Source: Certhia americana (taxonomy: Eukaryota; Chordata; Aves; Passeriformes; Certhiidae). From it: a DNA stretch of 64,000 nucleotides. The stretch spans positions 17,064,934-17,128,933 of the forward strand of contig CM031864.1 in NCBI GenBank assembly GCA_018697195.1, read 5' to 3'. Shown here one piece after another: positions 37,849 to 51,000 of the stretch (positions are counted from its first letter, which is position 1; each line of letters opens with the position of its first letter). The notes beneath the pieces are model-generated. The model was not told the DNA's origin. It did not search any database and saw nothing but the letters and a program-made list of their open reading frames with translations. Position numbers and translations under genes: made by a program.

Positions 37849-39925
37849 TTATACAACTGCAGCCAGTACCTTTTTTTTTTCTCCAATTGTTTTGTTATGA
37901 TCACAGTCTGTCAAGTTTTTGCAAAACAAAATTATACTATTACTTAAAAAAAAAAAATGATACTGCTAACCCAACAATTACTTTAATTTACAAGCAAATG
38001 AGACTTTTTTAAACATATATGCAAATTGATTACCTGGATAATTGAAGTATAGGCCCAACACCTTAAAGTTGTTAACAGGTTTGTTCTGAAACATCAGGAC
38101 CAGAGATTATTTCAATGATTTATTGTATACATCAACATTAAAAATACTCCAGCTAATTTCAATGTTTTTCATTTAGCACCATCTGTAGGCGTTAGAAATG
38201 CTTCCTTATGTGTTTCTGTTGAGAAGTTTTACAGCTCTTAATTTTGCTTGAGGACAACTTTAAAAAGCAAAGATCTCACTAAAACAATGCCACACAGATG
38301 ATTCCATGAGTCAAAAATCTTAGATTCACTGAAAGAAATAGTAAAATACAAATGAAGTTTATGAAGTTCAATAAAGGCCAATTCTGGAGGTAAAATAACA
38401 AAGCAAAGCTTTCTTCTTTATCTACAGAGACAAAACCAAAGGTGACACTTCTTTTGTACTCTGGCATCTCATTAGTAACATATGAAAAGGATCTTTAAGA
38501 GTGCTTTGCAAATAGGCTTCAGGTTTACTTAATTACTGTAGACTGTCAGCTGTGAATCAAAAATTTTAAAAGCACTTTTCCTTCACAGAATCTGTAGATC
38601 TTCAAATATTCGAGAAAGAGGTATCAGATTTAAAAAGAAAACATTTCACAATAACAGAATGTAGAGCATGTAATCAAAACTATCTGTGAACACAGTGAAG
38701 AACTTCAAACAAGAGATCTGTCAATGCCCCTTTTACACACAGTAAGTCTGCAGTACCACTTCTGCCAATTTCTGCCACTCTCCCACTGCCAGGTTTTGCC
38801 ACTTTCCCCTTCACATTAACAAATCTAGAATTTAGAAATCACACTGAGAAATCTAACAAAGGTGTTTAATTTTGCCTTCATGGTTTAGTGTCAGTAATCT
38901 AAAGCAGGAGCTCTCAGGCTTGGTATCAGCAGTGGCAGCAGAAAGTATTTGTTAGTGCCTATCCAAGTGAATAACCACTGCTCCACCAGCTTCGAGGAGC
39001 TGCAAATACTGCACACCAGTATGAAATGGTTTTCCTTCCTCAGGTGCCGAATCATCAATTTATGATTACGCAACTTCCACCTAAACAGTCTGGATCAATG
39101 ATTCTCATTCTTAAGCAGCGTTTGTTATGCCCAGTGTTTGATCTCCCGGGCCCCTGCCCTGTTCCCTATGTGTCATTTTTAACCTGGCCAGCGCTATTAA
39201 TCCCAACTGCTTGATAATGTAAATAAAAATAATAGGAGATATCACGGTCATTCTACGAAACTGGAAATCAAAAAGGAAAGCACTCCTGTATGCAGCTCTG
39301 CATTCACCCACCGGCTCCAGCTGGTAAACAGCGAAAAGTCTCATAGACTTTTACAGGGAAAGGAATTAAGTGAAAAAAGCAGGGGATGAGTGGCGGGGAG
39401 GAGCCCAAAACGTTTCCAAGATGGCCAGGAAACAAAGCATCTTTTCCACCCGCTCAATGCTGTTGGATTCCACAGGGAAAATGCATATTCCAGACGGCAG
39501 AATGAGGGAGTAGGTGTTTGCAGGAGCAGCACGGACCACTGATTCACATTTACTGAGAGGTGTTTGCCAAATCTTTAGAGCAAAGGCCTCTCTCATGTAG
39601 CTACTTTAACAAACACCTTACTACAAACACTGCAGGCCACGAGGGAATTTGCTCAGTTTTGAAGCCACTTTACTTTTCACCTTCCTCCTAAAACAAATCC
39701 TTTCCTCAGTCCACGTATTTTCTCACAGTGCTCCCTCCAGGGGCCCAAAGTGAAGGTGACAACCTTCAGGGGCGCTGACCCAAACAAACTGCCCGGTTCC
39801 CCGGAGGAGCAAAGCGCATCCCCAGCTCACTCCGCTGCTCCCCCGGTCCTGCGAGGCCCTGAGGCCCCTCACAGCCAGGCTCCCGCTCCCTCCTCCGAGG
39901 AACAACTCCGCGGCTCCCGCCTCAC

Positions 39926-39990
39926 CGAGAGCGCCTCCCGCCGCTTCTACCGCGCAAAATGGCGGCGGCGGGGAGCCCGGCGCTGGAGCC
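39926..39990 (-). other. HFM1: Putative HFM1 non-coding exon 1 (5' end not defined)
   Basis: Read on the minus strand, the CpG-island sequence ends in TCTCG followed by GTGAGG, a good splice donor with its GT at 39925-39924. The c1 exon has an acceptor 28 nt upstream of the ATG, so at least one upstream non-coding exon must exist. This is the only CpG island within reach upstream, about 2.8 kb away. The upper limit given is arbitrary because no TSS can be read from sequence. RNA could show another donor in the island. Confidence 0.4.
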
Positions 39991-40055
39991 GCCTCAGCAG
40001 GGCCGGCGGGAGGCGGCGAGGGCGGACCGCGCCTCCCCCGCTCTGGGCGCGGCCG

Positions 40056-40280
40056 GCGCTCCCTCCGGGGCTCGGGGCTCCCTCCGGGGCTCNNNNNNNN
40101 NNCTCGGGGCTCCCTCCGGGGCTCTCTCCGGGGCTCGGGGCTCCCTCCGAGCCTAGGAATGGGGACTCCCTCAGGGGGCTCCGGGCTCCCTCAGGGGGCT
40201 CCGGGCTCCCTCAGGGGGCTACGGGCTCCCTCAGGGGGCTACGGGCTCCCTCACGGGCTACGGGCTCCCTCAGGGGCTGG
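40056..40280. repeat. GC-rich minisatellite, about 20-bp unit
   Basis: From about 40162 there are six head-to-tail copies of GGGCTCCCTCAGGGGGCTCC or near variants. Upstream (40056-40150) is a related CTCCCTCCGGGGCTCGGGG array interrupted by the N run. It lies in the HFM1 CpG island. Confidence 0.9.
40093..40102. other. Assembly gap (10 N)
   Basis: Ten N bases inside the minisatellite. The true array length is unknown, and reading frames crossing this point are meaningless. Confidence 0.99.
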
Positions 40281-42349
40281 CGCGAAATGGAGGGCGCGGG
40301 CCCGCCTCACGCCTTCCCTCTGAGGGGCGGCCCGGGCGCAGCCCCCGACAAACCCCCTGCTCGGAAATCCTGTAGTGGAAAAGGATGGGCCTAAATTCCC
40401 CCTAAAAACTACCTAGAGAGAGGAATGTGGGGACACTCCACTGGTGCTGGATTTAGAGCTTGTCCAAGCATGGATTTATTGGGAATTACTCTCTTGAAAA
40501 GTCCTTACTCACTTCGACCCTGATGTGAATTAGAAAAGGCAGCTGATTCCTGAGCCGTACAACTCAAGTCAGGAAAATTATTCCTGCAGGAAGAAACAAA
40601 GATACCGAAAATATTGATCCTTTTAGTGGATTTTTGAAAAGAATAAGTTTTTTTTCCTTGCTGCTCAAGTGGTGCAACACAATTCTTCAAATTACATGAG
40701 CTGAAACAATATCACAAAAGTATTTGTAAAATGCAGAATTAGGTCGCTTACCCCTCTCCCCCCTGAAATACTGCAACTTAAAATTCTGGACTTGCCATTA
40801 GAGCATAGCTTTTGAACTGGCAAATTTTAAATAAATGGCACAACTGTCTAAGAAAGTCTAAATTTTAAGCTGGTTCAAAGCTTGATGACATTCAACAAAT
40901 ACTATAGAGGCAGCTACTGTAAATATGTATTTCCTCATACATAAATAGATGAAAAGGAGAATATTTTCTCAAATATTGATTGATTTTAACATAAATAATT
41001 TTTACTTAATCAACTTTTTTTTTTTCTTTCTTGAAAATATTGATTAATTTTTAACTTTCCATTTCAAATTCTTAGACATTGTGTATATTTAATAATGTGT
41101 GTTTGCTCAAGTTGTGCAAGCCCAGGTCAATTAAGAATTCAATGCAAGAAATACTATGTTCATTTTTACTATCCAGTGTATATCGAGGCCTTTCCTTTAT
41201 TTATTCTTCCCTTTAAAAGACTTGCATCGGAATTATGTTGTATTACAGTATTCCAAATTTTATACCACACATTTAGATGCTTTAACCCACCTCCCCATCT
41301 AATTACTGGGCAGACAGCCGAAGGTGAGAAGAGCTTCATTCCTACTTCCAACAGGACAGGATCTTGGCCAGCATGGAATAACAAAAGATTTTATAAGGAG
41401 CTTAGAATACAATCAGGATTGGTAATGAACCCATTGTCTGAAATTAGATTCTGAAGCCATCAATCCTACTCAGTCATCTGAATAAAAGTGGGAAAATGTT
41501 TGTGCCTATAAGCATGCAGTAAGCATTCGTTTTTTGTTTACAATAAATTCTGAAACCAGAAAGCATTTTTCCTTCTTACTATTAGTGAATTCCTTCTTTG
41601 ATTCTGGCCTCAGGCAAGTTTCCATCTTAGTTCACAACATCTGCTTTTAGCTGACCAGACTTTAATGTTTAAAGCCATAATACAAACAGTTCATTTTTTA
41701 AAGCTATTTTTTTCTTCAATTCCTTTCCCTAGGTGACATCTCCCTCAACACACACACAAATCACATAAAATATATAGCAAAGCAGTCTCTCAACTGCTCT
41801 GAGACAGTTTAATTTTTGATTTTCCCCAAGCCTAACATCTGATCTGCCATATGTTTTGAGTCTTTCCAGCTCATGGAGATCCCATACTAAGTCATAAACT
41901 TACATGTTCTGGAGCAACACAACTAGAAAATCATGAACACCAGACATTGGTCAGTGATCCATATCATAACAGAATAATTCTCATACTTGCTAAATACAGA
42001 GCTGTTAGAACACTCAGTTTTCTCCAGAACTTACAAACTGAACAAATCAGCAACAAACAAATTCAGTGTAGAAAGGCAGGAAGATGTAAGTGAGCTCACA
42101 ATCGGTGGCGACTTCTCTGAGTTTCCTTTGCTGAGCTTTATCCACAATTTCAGAGACATGAAAAACCATTGGTCTCTGAAAAAACCACCCTTCCTCACTG
42201 TGAAATGTTAGAAGGCAGGAAATCACAGGAAGCCCCTGAACTGCATGCTTTTTATCAGTGCCTGAGGTGGCTGCAATCATTAATTTATTACATAATTGTA
42301 AAATTCAATAATTAAAAAAAAATATTTGCACCTGTAACCTCTTTCAGCA

Positions 42350-42371
42350 AAATAAATAAATAAATAAATAG
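42350..42371. repeat. (AAAT)n microsatellite
   Basis: About five copies of AAAT/TAAA in a row. Confidence 0.9.
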
Positions 42372-45084
42372 AAATCAAAAATATAGCAAACCCGAAGTTA
42401 CCTAGCTAGGTGAGGAAAAGGGGCGTTTCTTCCATTTTATCCAGCCGGCCCGGATTTCCAGCTGCGGGCCGGCTGTTCCGCAGCCCTGCAGAAGCTGCAG
42501 CCGGGTGAACAGGTTATTTATGGCAGCTGGAATCGCTCACGTACCTCGGTGTTGGCATGGCTGCTCCCGCCGGGCCATGGCAATGCTTCCCTGCGTGTCC
42601 GCCCAGGGCTGTCCCAACGCCGACACACGGCTCTGCTCCCCAGGGCACAGCCAGCAGCATGCTCCCTCCTGCCGTGCCCCCGCCACATGCTGCTCCGGCA
42701 AGTTAGCTCCTCAACTTGGATTTTTATGTGGCGAAACTAAAATATTTTTAGCACTTTTTTTAATTTTTTTTTTTTTTTCTCTCATGGTGATGTGGAGAAA
42801 GTATTTTTTTCTATATTTTTTTACCTTTGTTTCCTTAATCAATTTCTTATCTGTATAACTTTTCGGGTGGCGGGGGGTGTTTGGGTTTTTTTGCACTTTT
42901 AAGAGATGAACTTCTCAGGTATAGACTAACCAAGAACTATTTGCATTATGTATAGTATTAGTCTCATGCTTCAAATTAACAAAACAAGCACATTCCACAT
43001 TTACAACTCCACCCTGAACAAATCTTGTCATGTACAAGCATTTATTTTATGTCCTATAGAGACATTAGCAATTTTGCACCTAGACAAAGGCGATACCATA
43101 TTGAGCATAGACTTCATAGTTCACAGAGCTGATACTTTACAATTCCTGTATATCTGAATCAGATGCTCAGCTGATAAAATAAGACATACGCAGAAGGAAG
43201 GAAAATGGGATTAATGCTGTAGTGATATTTGCCCTTTTGGAATGGACCTCCTAGGAGCCAAGTCATTGCTGCTTCCCTTAAAAGTGAAACAAAAAAATGT
43301 CTCATTGAAAAGTGGGGTCTGCTTTTGTACAGATGACATAGCTTTCAGGTTTATCTCCAACAACTGTTTTGGAAAATACCTAGCTATTTTCATCTTGTCA
43401 ATTCCAACATTGTACTTTATTAAAGGGATGGAATGGATTTTTTTAAGCTGGAGCTATTTTGTTGAAGTCAGTTCGCAACAGAAGTACAACAAATGTTCTT
43501 ATTTTTATTAGCTTTTTGTTTTAAATTATTATGAATCAATCCTGTTTACAGCTATACAGCTACATCTGGATTCCAGATCCTCTGATGGCTCATGACCTTT
43601 GAAAATGTTTCCTTTCAGCAAGATTTCTTGCTTTGGATTGGAAATGATTATAATTCTATAATTAAAAAAAAAAAAAAATCAGAACTCCTGAGAAGTATAA
43701 TTTTTTTAGAGTTCATCCTTTAAATAGATAAGTGTACTAGGAAATCTATAGATTATTTTCCTAGAATAATATTTTATTTGTAAAAATATAAATATTTTTC
43801 CATAGTCAAGGAACAGAAAAAAATTTGTGAGTTTTGAAAATATAGGTCTGATATACGATGAATTTTTAGAATACATTTTGTTTTACGCTTAGCATTTTTA
43901 TTCACCAAAAAAGTTTGTATCTTTTCAAATGTTGTTTATTATTTTGGCAAACAATGATTTGAGAAAACCATGACGCTATGGCCACTTACCAACTATGTGT
44001 CTGATTCCTCCTCAAGGGGATTTATTGTCTTGGCTTTGTGTCCACTCCATTTTCTTTGGAAAAACAGAAAGAAACAAATATTTTAGGTACTTCTCTCTTT
44101 GAAATTGTCATCCAAAGATTTCAGGAAAACTTCATCTCCACTTTCTGCCTTTCCTGGTCACGTCCTAATTATTAAATTTATACTGATTAAGGTGGAATAA
44201 AACAACTCAAACGCAAAGTGTTTAAAGCATCCGTGTGATCCATATGCAAAATGTGGGCAGTCCAGCCAGTATAATTAATGGCTTGATGTAGTCAGGGCTA
44301 AGACACATATGTATTCCAAAGATAATTCTGTTAATTTGAAACTGTCTTTCCTAGGATGACAGCCTACTTACTCAGTTATTTCTAATAATCTTCCATACTG
44401 TAGCTATGCTGTGCATTTTAAGTTAAACAGCAACAATATGCCAATTAAATTTCTGCAGACTATATGATCTGAACACCCTACAGATCCTTAGCTTTTTCAA
44501 AGTAGGTCCGTGTATACAGATTTTGTTTGATCTCTGGTTCATGTCAACCTGGTTTTGAAACATACCATAACTAGAAAATGTTTCTTTATGATATGTTAGT
44601 TATCAGGAATGTGATCTATATTGATAGAGGAAGAAACAAGTTCATGCACTGATCTTTCTTCAAAAATGAAGTTTATTCTCCTTGCATTAAGGTAGAAAGC
44701 ATACATTCTTCAAAGTTTATATTTTCTCCCTGTTTCAACTTTCATGATCGTTGCCTTAAGCCTTATGATTCTATATTTACTAATTCAATGTTCAATAATA
44801 GAATATATTTACTGATAAAGTGTAAAACTGTATGTCTTGTACATAGGTAACAAATTGTGGACTAGTCCTGAGGAGAGCATTGGGATATTACTGCTGTGCA
44901 AGTAATACACACCAAAAAGTACAAGTGCAGAAGTATTGTGCATCCTTGCAGATGATGGAATGGACACAAGCCAACCCTCATGACTCATATCAGATACTAA
45001 GAAGTCGTGTTTTACAGCGCTGGAACCATATTAATGTAGGAACTTGACATGGCCTTTGGAACTGTACTCTTGTAGATGCAGCAA

Positions 45085-45362
45085 GATGCAACACAAGAAT
45101 GACACAAGTATCTAGTATCGAGATAAGAAGAAATGGCCTCAAGTTGCACCAGACAGGATGTAGATTGGATATTCTTTATGGGAAGGGTTATCATGCATTG
45201 GAACAGGCTGCCCAGGGAACTGGTGGAGTGACCATTTGTGGGGGCATTTAAAAAGTCTGCAAACATGGTTCTTAGGGACATGGCTTAGTGGTGGACTTGG
45301 CTGTGCTAATGGTTGGACTTGATGATATTAAACGTCTGTAGCAACCCTAAAGTTATGGTTAA
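45085..45362 (+). repeat. Old CR1 LINE 3' fragment
   Basis: Matches a CR1 3' region: AAATGGCCTCAAGTTGCACC, GCATTGGAACAGGCTGCCCA, GGGACATGGCTTAGTGGTGG and GGTTGGACTTGATGATATTA. 5'-truncated, with the 3' repeat tail eroded. Intergenic. Confidence 0.9.
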
Positions 45363-47659
45363 GCTATCTGTTCAGTACTTCATCACAGTCCATGGCATCA
45401 CTGCCCTTCATGTACAAACCTATGCAAACCTTCATGTGAAAAATCTATTCCATTGCACAAGTCTCAAAGGCATTTGAACAGAATATTTTTTCCAACACAA
45501 CCAATTTTGTACCACTGTAAACTCCAGAAGTATTGTATTTTTGGGACTGAAAATCCTTGTGAAACAGTATAATTCAAAACTTTAAAGTAGCAAGTGTCTT
45601 ACATTTTGGAATGAAGTAACTAAATACAGATGTTCAGATTCCAATTGGGGCACTTGGAGCAAATGTACCAGTTTCTGCTATGTTCTGTAAACAAACCCCA
45701 AAACAAAACAAAAAATTACATGAGAAACAGCAGAATAGAATGTGTGAGTACACTCACATTTAAGAAATTGTCTATCACCAGATGAGTTTGTTCCAAGGAA
45801 ACTGTGGACTCCAAACTGCTGAGCATCTCAGGAGTAGGCACAGCACTAAATAGAACACATTCTGGGAAACTTCCAAACTAAGAAGTAAAGACAATGACTG
45901 AAGCTTGGGGACCTATCATCATCACAAAAACATTTGAGTACAAAATCCCACTGCACTTTGGCACAAAACACTGAAGATGATTTACACAGACTCAACTTAT
46001 CCTCAAAGCAGCACAACTGCTTTGGTGACAGTGGAGAACCTGAGATATCAACATGTTGTAAAGAAAGAGAAAAACTTCTGTCACACAGATTTTTTGATAA
46101 AAATGGAAGAGGCAGCAAGGAGCACAGCTGAAAAATGCAGTATGTCGACACACTACCAAAAGAAACAGAGTTAGATATGAAACACTTTTATAACAAGCTG
46201 ACTGCTGACAACGATACAGAAAGTAGGTGACAGCATTTCAAAGTCAAGACATTCTACATACTTGTTGATGTGTTTACAACATAGATGAAAGAGCAGTTTC
46301 AAGATTTCACAGAGAAATGCAGGCTGACATGTTGACATTGATAAAGTTTTAAAGACATCTTCTCATATAAAGCCTCAAAGAAAACTTCATAATTTGCATA
46401 TTTAGTCCAGCTATTCACTGATCAACCCTTTCATGCATTAATTCAGACCATACAGACCTATTGGTAAATTTTAGGTTAAGATGTTCAGAAGAGGACATAT
46501 ACATTTAAATATACAACAAAAAGATGGAATGATCACTGGACTTTGTCTGCAGAAGAATTCAGGGTGTCATAATGGTCTGACAGTTTTATGAGTCTTCTTC
46601 TAGAAGGTGGTCTATGTGTGTTTTTTGCTGGAACAGTCTGTAGAAAATTGAAAGCCCAGGTTTCCTATGTATTTCTAAAGAGGACTTGGGAATTTACTGA
46701 GTCTAGCCCATCACTATAAAGTATGGTAAGGCTCTCCCTTCTCATTTTACCAAATAGCATTATAGTATTCACTAGAGATCCTTCTCCTTTCTGTGAAATG
46801 ATTTCAGTCCACATCTCCCATCTCATGTGTGAAAACTCCAGTTACTCCATTATTGGCTTTTGTGATCCAAGCCTGTATCAGCTCTTTGAGGGTAAAACCA
46901 TTTCAAGTTGTATGGGATAATAAAAGCTTAGGTAGAAGGAGCACATATGTGCAATACCACTGTTTGATTCAGGAAAATCAGACTTGTGAGACCCTCCCCC
47001 AAACAAATCTCTGCATTCCTCTAAGCTACAAGAGAATACAGTCATTTATGTTCTTGTCCAAATATTTAATTCATGCAAAGGAATTAATCCCACTATATTT
47101 GGGAACCAAAAACCCACTATAAGTAAGCAAAGTATTTTTAGTGACATCAGTGATACTTGGATCACATTTGCAAGAAAAGCCAAAAAGTCACATGACTATT
47201 TAAAAGTGAAAAATTGTTCACGCTAATAACATTGAATTGCAGGAGTGAATTTTATATAGGTCTTAAAACTGTTCAATTTAGTATGAAAAAAACTAAAGAT
47301 TATCATGCCTTAACAATGTTTCTGCAAGTCATACTAACTTACAAAAAATATCAGCCTAACCTAAACTATTAATGTAGTATTGCTAAATGTGAATTTCAAG
47401 TGTGCAAAGTGTGAATTTCACATTTTTAGAAGCCATTCATTGCTTCTTTGTACTTATTTGTCATGCTTTCCTGTTAAACAAGCTAGATTTGCAATGTCTA
47501 GGCAAATCACTTGAACATTTGGTCTTCATAAGCTGACTTAATTTTTTAATCACTCATCTGGTGATAGACAGAAAATAATTTTTTTTCATGACAAGTCTCA
47601 TTTTCTTTGTTGAGAAGTTGCTGATAGATAAATTCTCATGATATTCAGACAGTATTTAA

Positions 47660-47661
<2 letters not shown>

Positions 47662-47699
<38 letters not shown>
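47662..47699. repeat. (TA)n-(CA)n compound microsatellite
   Basis: About fifteen TA dinucleotides followed by four AC dinucleotides; likely length-polymorphic. Confidence 0.97.
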
Positions 47700-47700
<1 letters not shown>

Positions 47701-48043
47701 AAAAGAAATCCATCAAATGTCTCCTTGTTTTAGCTCTTTCTTCTGGCTTTACCTCTATAGAGCCGGAATGGTATGACCAAGGAGTCTGTAAGAATCTCCA
47801 ACCTGAGCTGCTTCATGTAAAAAGGCATTAAAGTTCATTAAGTCACCTCATATTTGAGACCTGTAACTTTTCCTTTTCCCTCCACCTTTCTGTTTTCTCT
47901 AAAGTGTGACCTATGGCCTATATTCACAGTCTATGCACAGACTGTGGATGCAGAGGGATTTGAGGTAGAAACATTTCCTTGGGCAATAGAAGTAGTAACA
48001 GCAGGAGTACCAAGGAAAACGGTGTTAGGATAAACCTCCTCTT

Positions 48044-48091
48044 AAAAAAAGAAAAAAGAAAAAAAAAGGAAAAAAAACACACACAAAAAAA
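48044..48091. repeat. A-rich low-complexity tract
   Basis: Nearly pure A with scattered G and C, ending in a short CA run. It could be a retroposon tail, but no element body was recognised beside it. Confidence 0.85.
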
Positions 48092-51000
48092 TCACAGTGT
48101 CAAGGTGTTCCTCATAGCTACTATATATGTATGGGAAAGAATCTTAATCACCTGTACACAAGGTACAGAATACAGATCTACCGAACTTCAGAATTAACTA
48201 AAACTCCCAGTATTTGTTAAAAAATAATAGTAATTAAAAATTGGAGTGTGAGCAAGAGAAATGCACTAAAATGTTAAGACAAAGCCCAGCAATCATGCGG
48301 TTTTAGAGCATATATTTATCATGTTGCCAGTCAGAGCTGAGAGCTCTGCAAGTCAGCTCTGGCCACTGCTTTCCAGATGCCAGAGGGAAGCAGAGGCACA
48401 AGGCAGTTATCCTGATGGAGCTGAGATCTAGCACCACAATAACTCTGCAATAAAACAGGAGACATCAGAAAAGCAGAGGAAGTTTACTACAAAAAAAACC
48501 CCAAACAACCCCCCCACAAAACAAACAAATAAACAAAAAAGCCAAGCATAGGAAAGGGCTCCAAGTGTGGCAGGGGCTCCTGGGTGGGGCACCTGGACCT
48601 TGAACTCCCAGTTTCTTTAACACCTGCCTAGGTTAGCTCCCAAAGAAAGATCCGGTTACATTTACTTACATGTATTTCATGTTCCAAAAGTAAATTTGTA
48701 TTTCCCCAAATATGTTCCAAGCTTTTAATCAAGGCTGTTACTACTGCCTCTTGTTATCTGTTTCCCAAAGACTAAAGGGAATTTGTCTTTCACAGACTTT
48801 CTGCTTTGTCATTAGCTCATGAGTATGCATTGTATCTATTTCAAGGGTTGAAAGCACAGCTTGGGTGTCACCTGGTCCTTTTTATCTGACACTGAGGGCA
48901 TGAAACATGCCTCCAGCACTAAATAGAGACCCCCATACATGGGAAGCCCAGAAACATAAGCACACACATATGTACTAGTACATATCATTCTAAGAGCATA
49001 AACTAATCTACAATAATTATCTTAGAGAACAAGACAGCAGCACAATTTCCCCTTGAAACTAGCACATTCAGACTGAAATAAGCATTTTAACCATTATTCC
49101 TTTCCTGCCAATTAAACAGGTTTACAATGTGTCACTGAAAACCAAGGAATTTCAAGGACTCAGACTGATTTCCCTGTTACTGCCACCTCACTTCTCTGGT
49201 AGTAAAGCATAGCTTTATTTTTAATGGTTATAACTAGTGATTCCTTTGTTGATTTCTGGGAAGCCCACTGGCATCATAATCACAGTATAAGATTTCACCA
49301 TATATGATATTAATGTTAGGCAGTTTGTCTTTGTCTTTATATTTGAACAATTTGATTCAAGAGGTTGTTGGAGGAGTTTGTGCTTTAATTTTTTAAAATG
49401 GCCTTTTTTCTGTTGAAGACCATTTCAAACAATATGGTGAAGTAGGAAAGAGTGAAGTCTGTTCTCCAGACCAAGATCACTTTTCATTGCTGGTAGGACA
49501 ACTAAGTAAAAGCTAGTGAAATTAAAATGACACAGGAATTAAAACAGCGCATTTCCACACAAGGCTGAAGAACACAAGGTTGAAAAATAGTTTTCATCCT
49601 GGTAAAATCCTAATACTTCAGACTACTTCTGTTTTAAAATATCCAATTGTTTTGAGACTTCCATAAAAACCTTGGTCCAAGTTGATATCTTCATATGTAA
49701 TATTCTTATTATGGTGAAAATTCAGCAAATCATGGCTTCGCTTCAACTGTATTTCAGTAATTGCTAACTCATTCAGAACAGTCTTGTAGAAATAGGCATT
49801 AAAAAGATTTTTTTTAGGTGCAGGATTTTTTAAAATTTCAATTATGTTTTTAGATGATCTAAATTTTTCTTAGTTTTACTTTAATAGTGAAAAATCTCAG
49901 CAACATTATTTGCTATTATCAAAACCAAGGCAATTTTCCCATGATGATTTATATAGCTAGACAGTATGCAGCATGTATCTTACGTCCTATAAAAGTAAAA
50001 TTTGCACAAAATGCAAATTTTTAGGTTATATTTCTAGGTTATATTTTGACATTACCCAAGGAACTGTCTGCCATATGTTTGGAAAAGAGTAAAAAAGCAC
50101 TATCCCCATATTAAACTGGGGACATGGGCTTGCTACTTACCAAATTTCTATTCATATTTACAGCATTTCAAGTAATTTCTATTTTAAAAATAAGAACCCT
50201 CAAGAAATATCTACAGAAATATTGCAAAAAAGAGGGGAAAAAACCCCCGTGATACCAAACACAAAAGACAATGCTGTATTTCATTACTATAATTGTTGTG
50301 TTCAACCAAGCATCTAGATTAGTAATCTACCAGTTCTCAGGAAAAAGAAACAAAATTTCATTCATATACATCCAATTTCTCTGGTTTAAAAATTAATTGT
50401 TTTCAAAGAAAGTATCAGTTAACACCACAGAGTTTTTTTGCAATGCTCTATAGTTCTGAACCACTAGCTGAAAATAGGACTTCAAGGTAGTGGAGGAGAG
50501 TATAAGATGAGTTCAGGAGCTTTCTGTGATTCTGCATCCATTGAATCATTATTACTTCTGAAACTCAAGAAAACTGGGTATTGTGTAAAATAGCTTGAGG
50601 GAACAGCTTCAGAACATTAAGATACAGTCCAGGGGCGATTTTCTAAAAGAACTCTCCTCACCACAGTTCTGTCCTCCTTTTGAATGTTTGAAGCTAGATG
50701 CCTTAAGTGATATAAGTATTCCTCTCCTTTCAGCATAAAGCTGTTCTTTGACAGACTGCTCCGCTGCCAGGGCCCCAGTGCTCCCATCGGTGAGGGCTCC
50801 CAGGCGCTTCCCACACCCACCGGGATGCCGGCACAGCTCTGCCAGGGATGCTGCCAGCTGGGCACAGCACACTTTTCCTGGGTGTATCCGCACCTTCTTC
50901 AGCATGCAGCCGTGGAACAACTCTCTTAGGAGCCGTGGCTCTCTGCTCCTGTGTTGGCAGCTCTTTGGATGAACGTGTGGCAGGCACAGGGAAAGCCCGG

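Larger units (their letters stand above)
39830..40370. promoter_or_regulatory. CpG island, probable HFM1 promoter
   Basis: An abrupt rise in GC and CpG content between AT-rich flanks. It holds AAAATGGCGGCGG at 39957-39969, which matches the YY1 motif often found near transcription starts. The island sits just upstream of HFM1, whose first coding exon needs a spliced 5' leader. The YY1 match is in plus orientation, so bidirectional transcription is possible. No TATA box was seen. The right half is a tandem repeat with an assembly gap. Confidence 0.6.

Noticed and set aside
39959..40156. ATG in AAAATGGCGGCGG as a coding start
   Set aside because: Better explained as a YY1-type promoter motif; the downstream frame runs into the N gap and repeat.
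39750..40394. 214-codon plus-strand ORF in the first CpG island
   Set aside because: It crosses the N gap and the minisatellite, and its repeats are translated tandem repeats. No recognisable domain.
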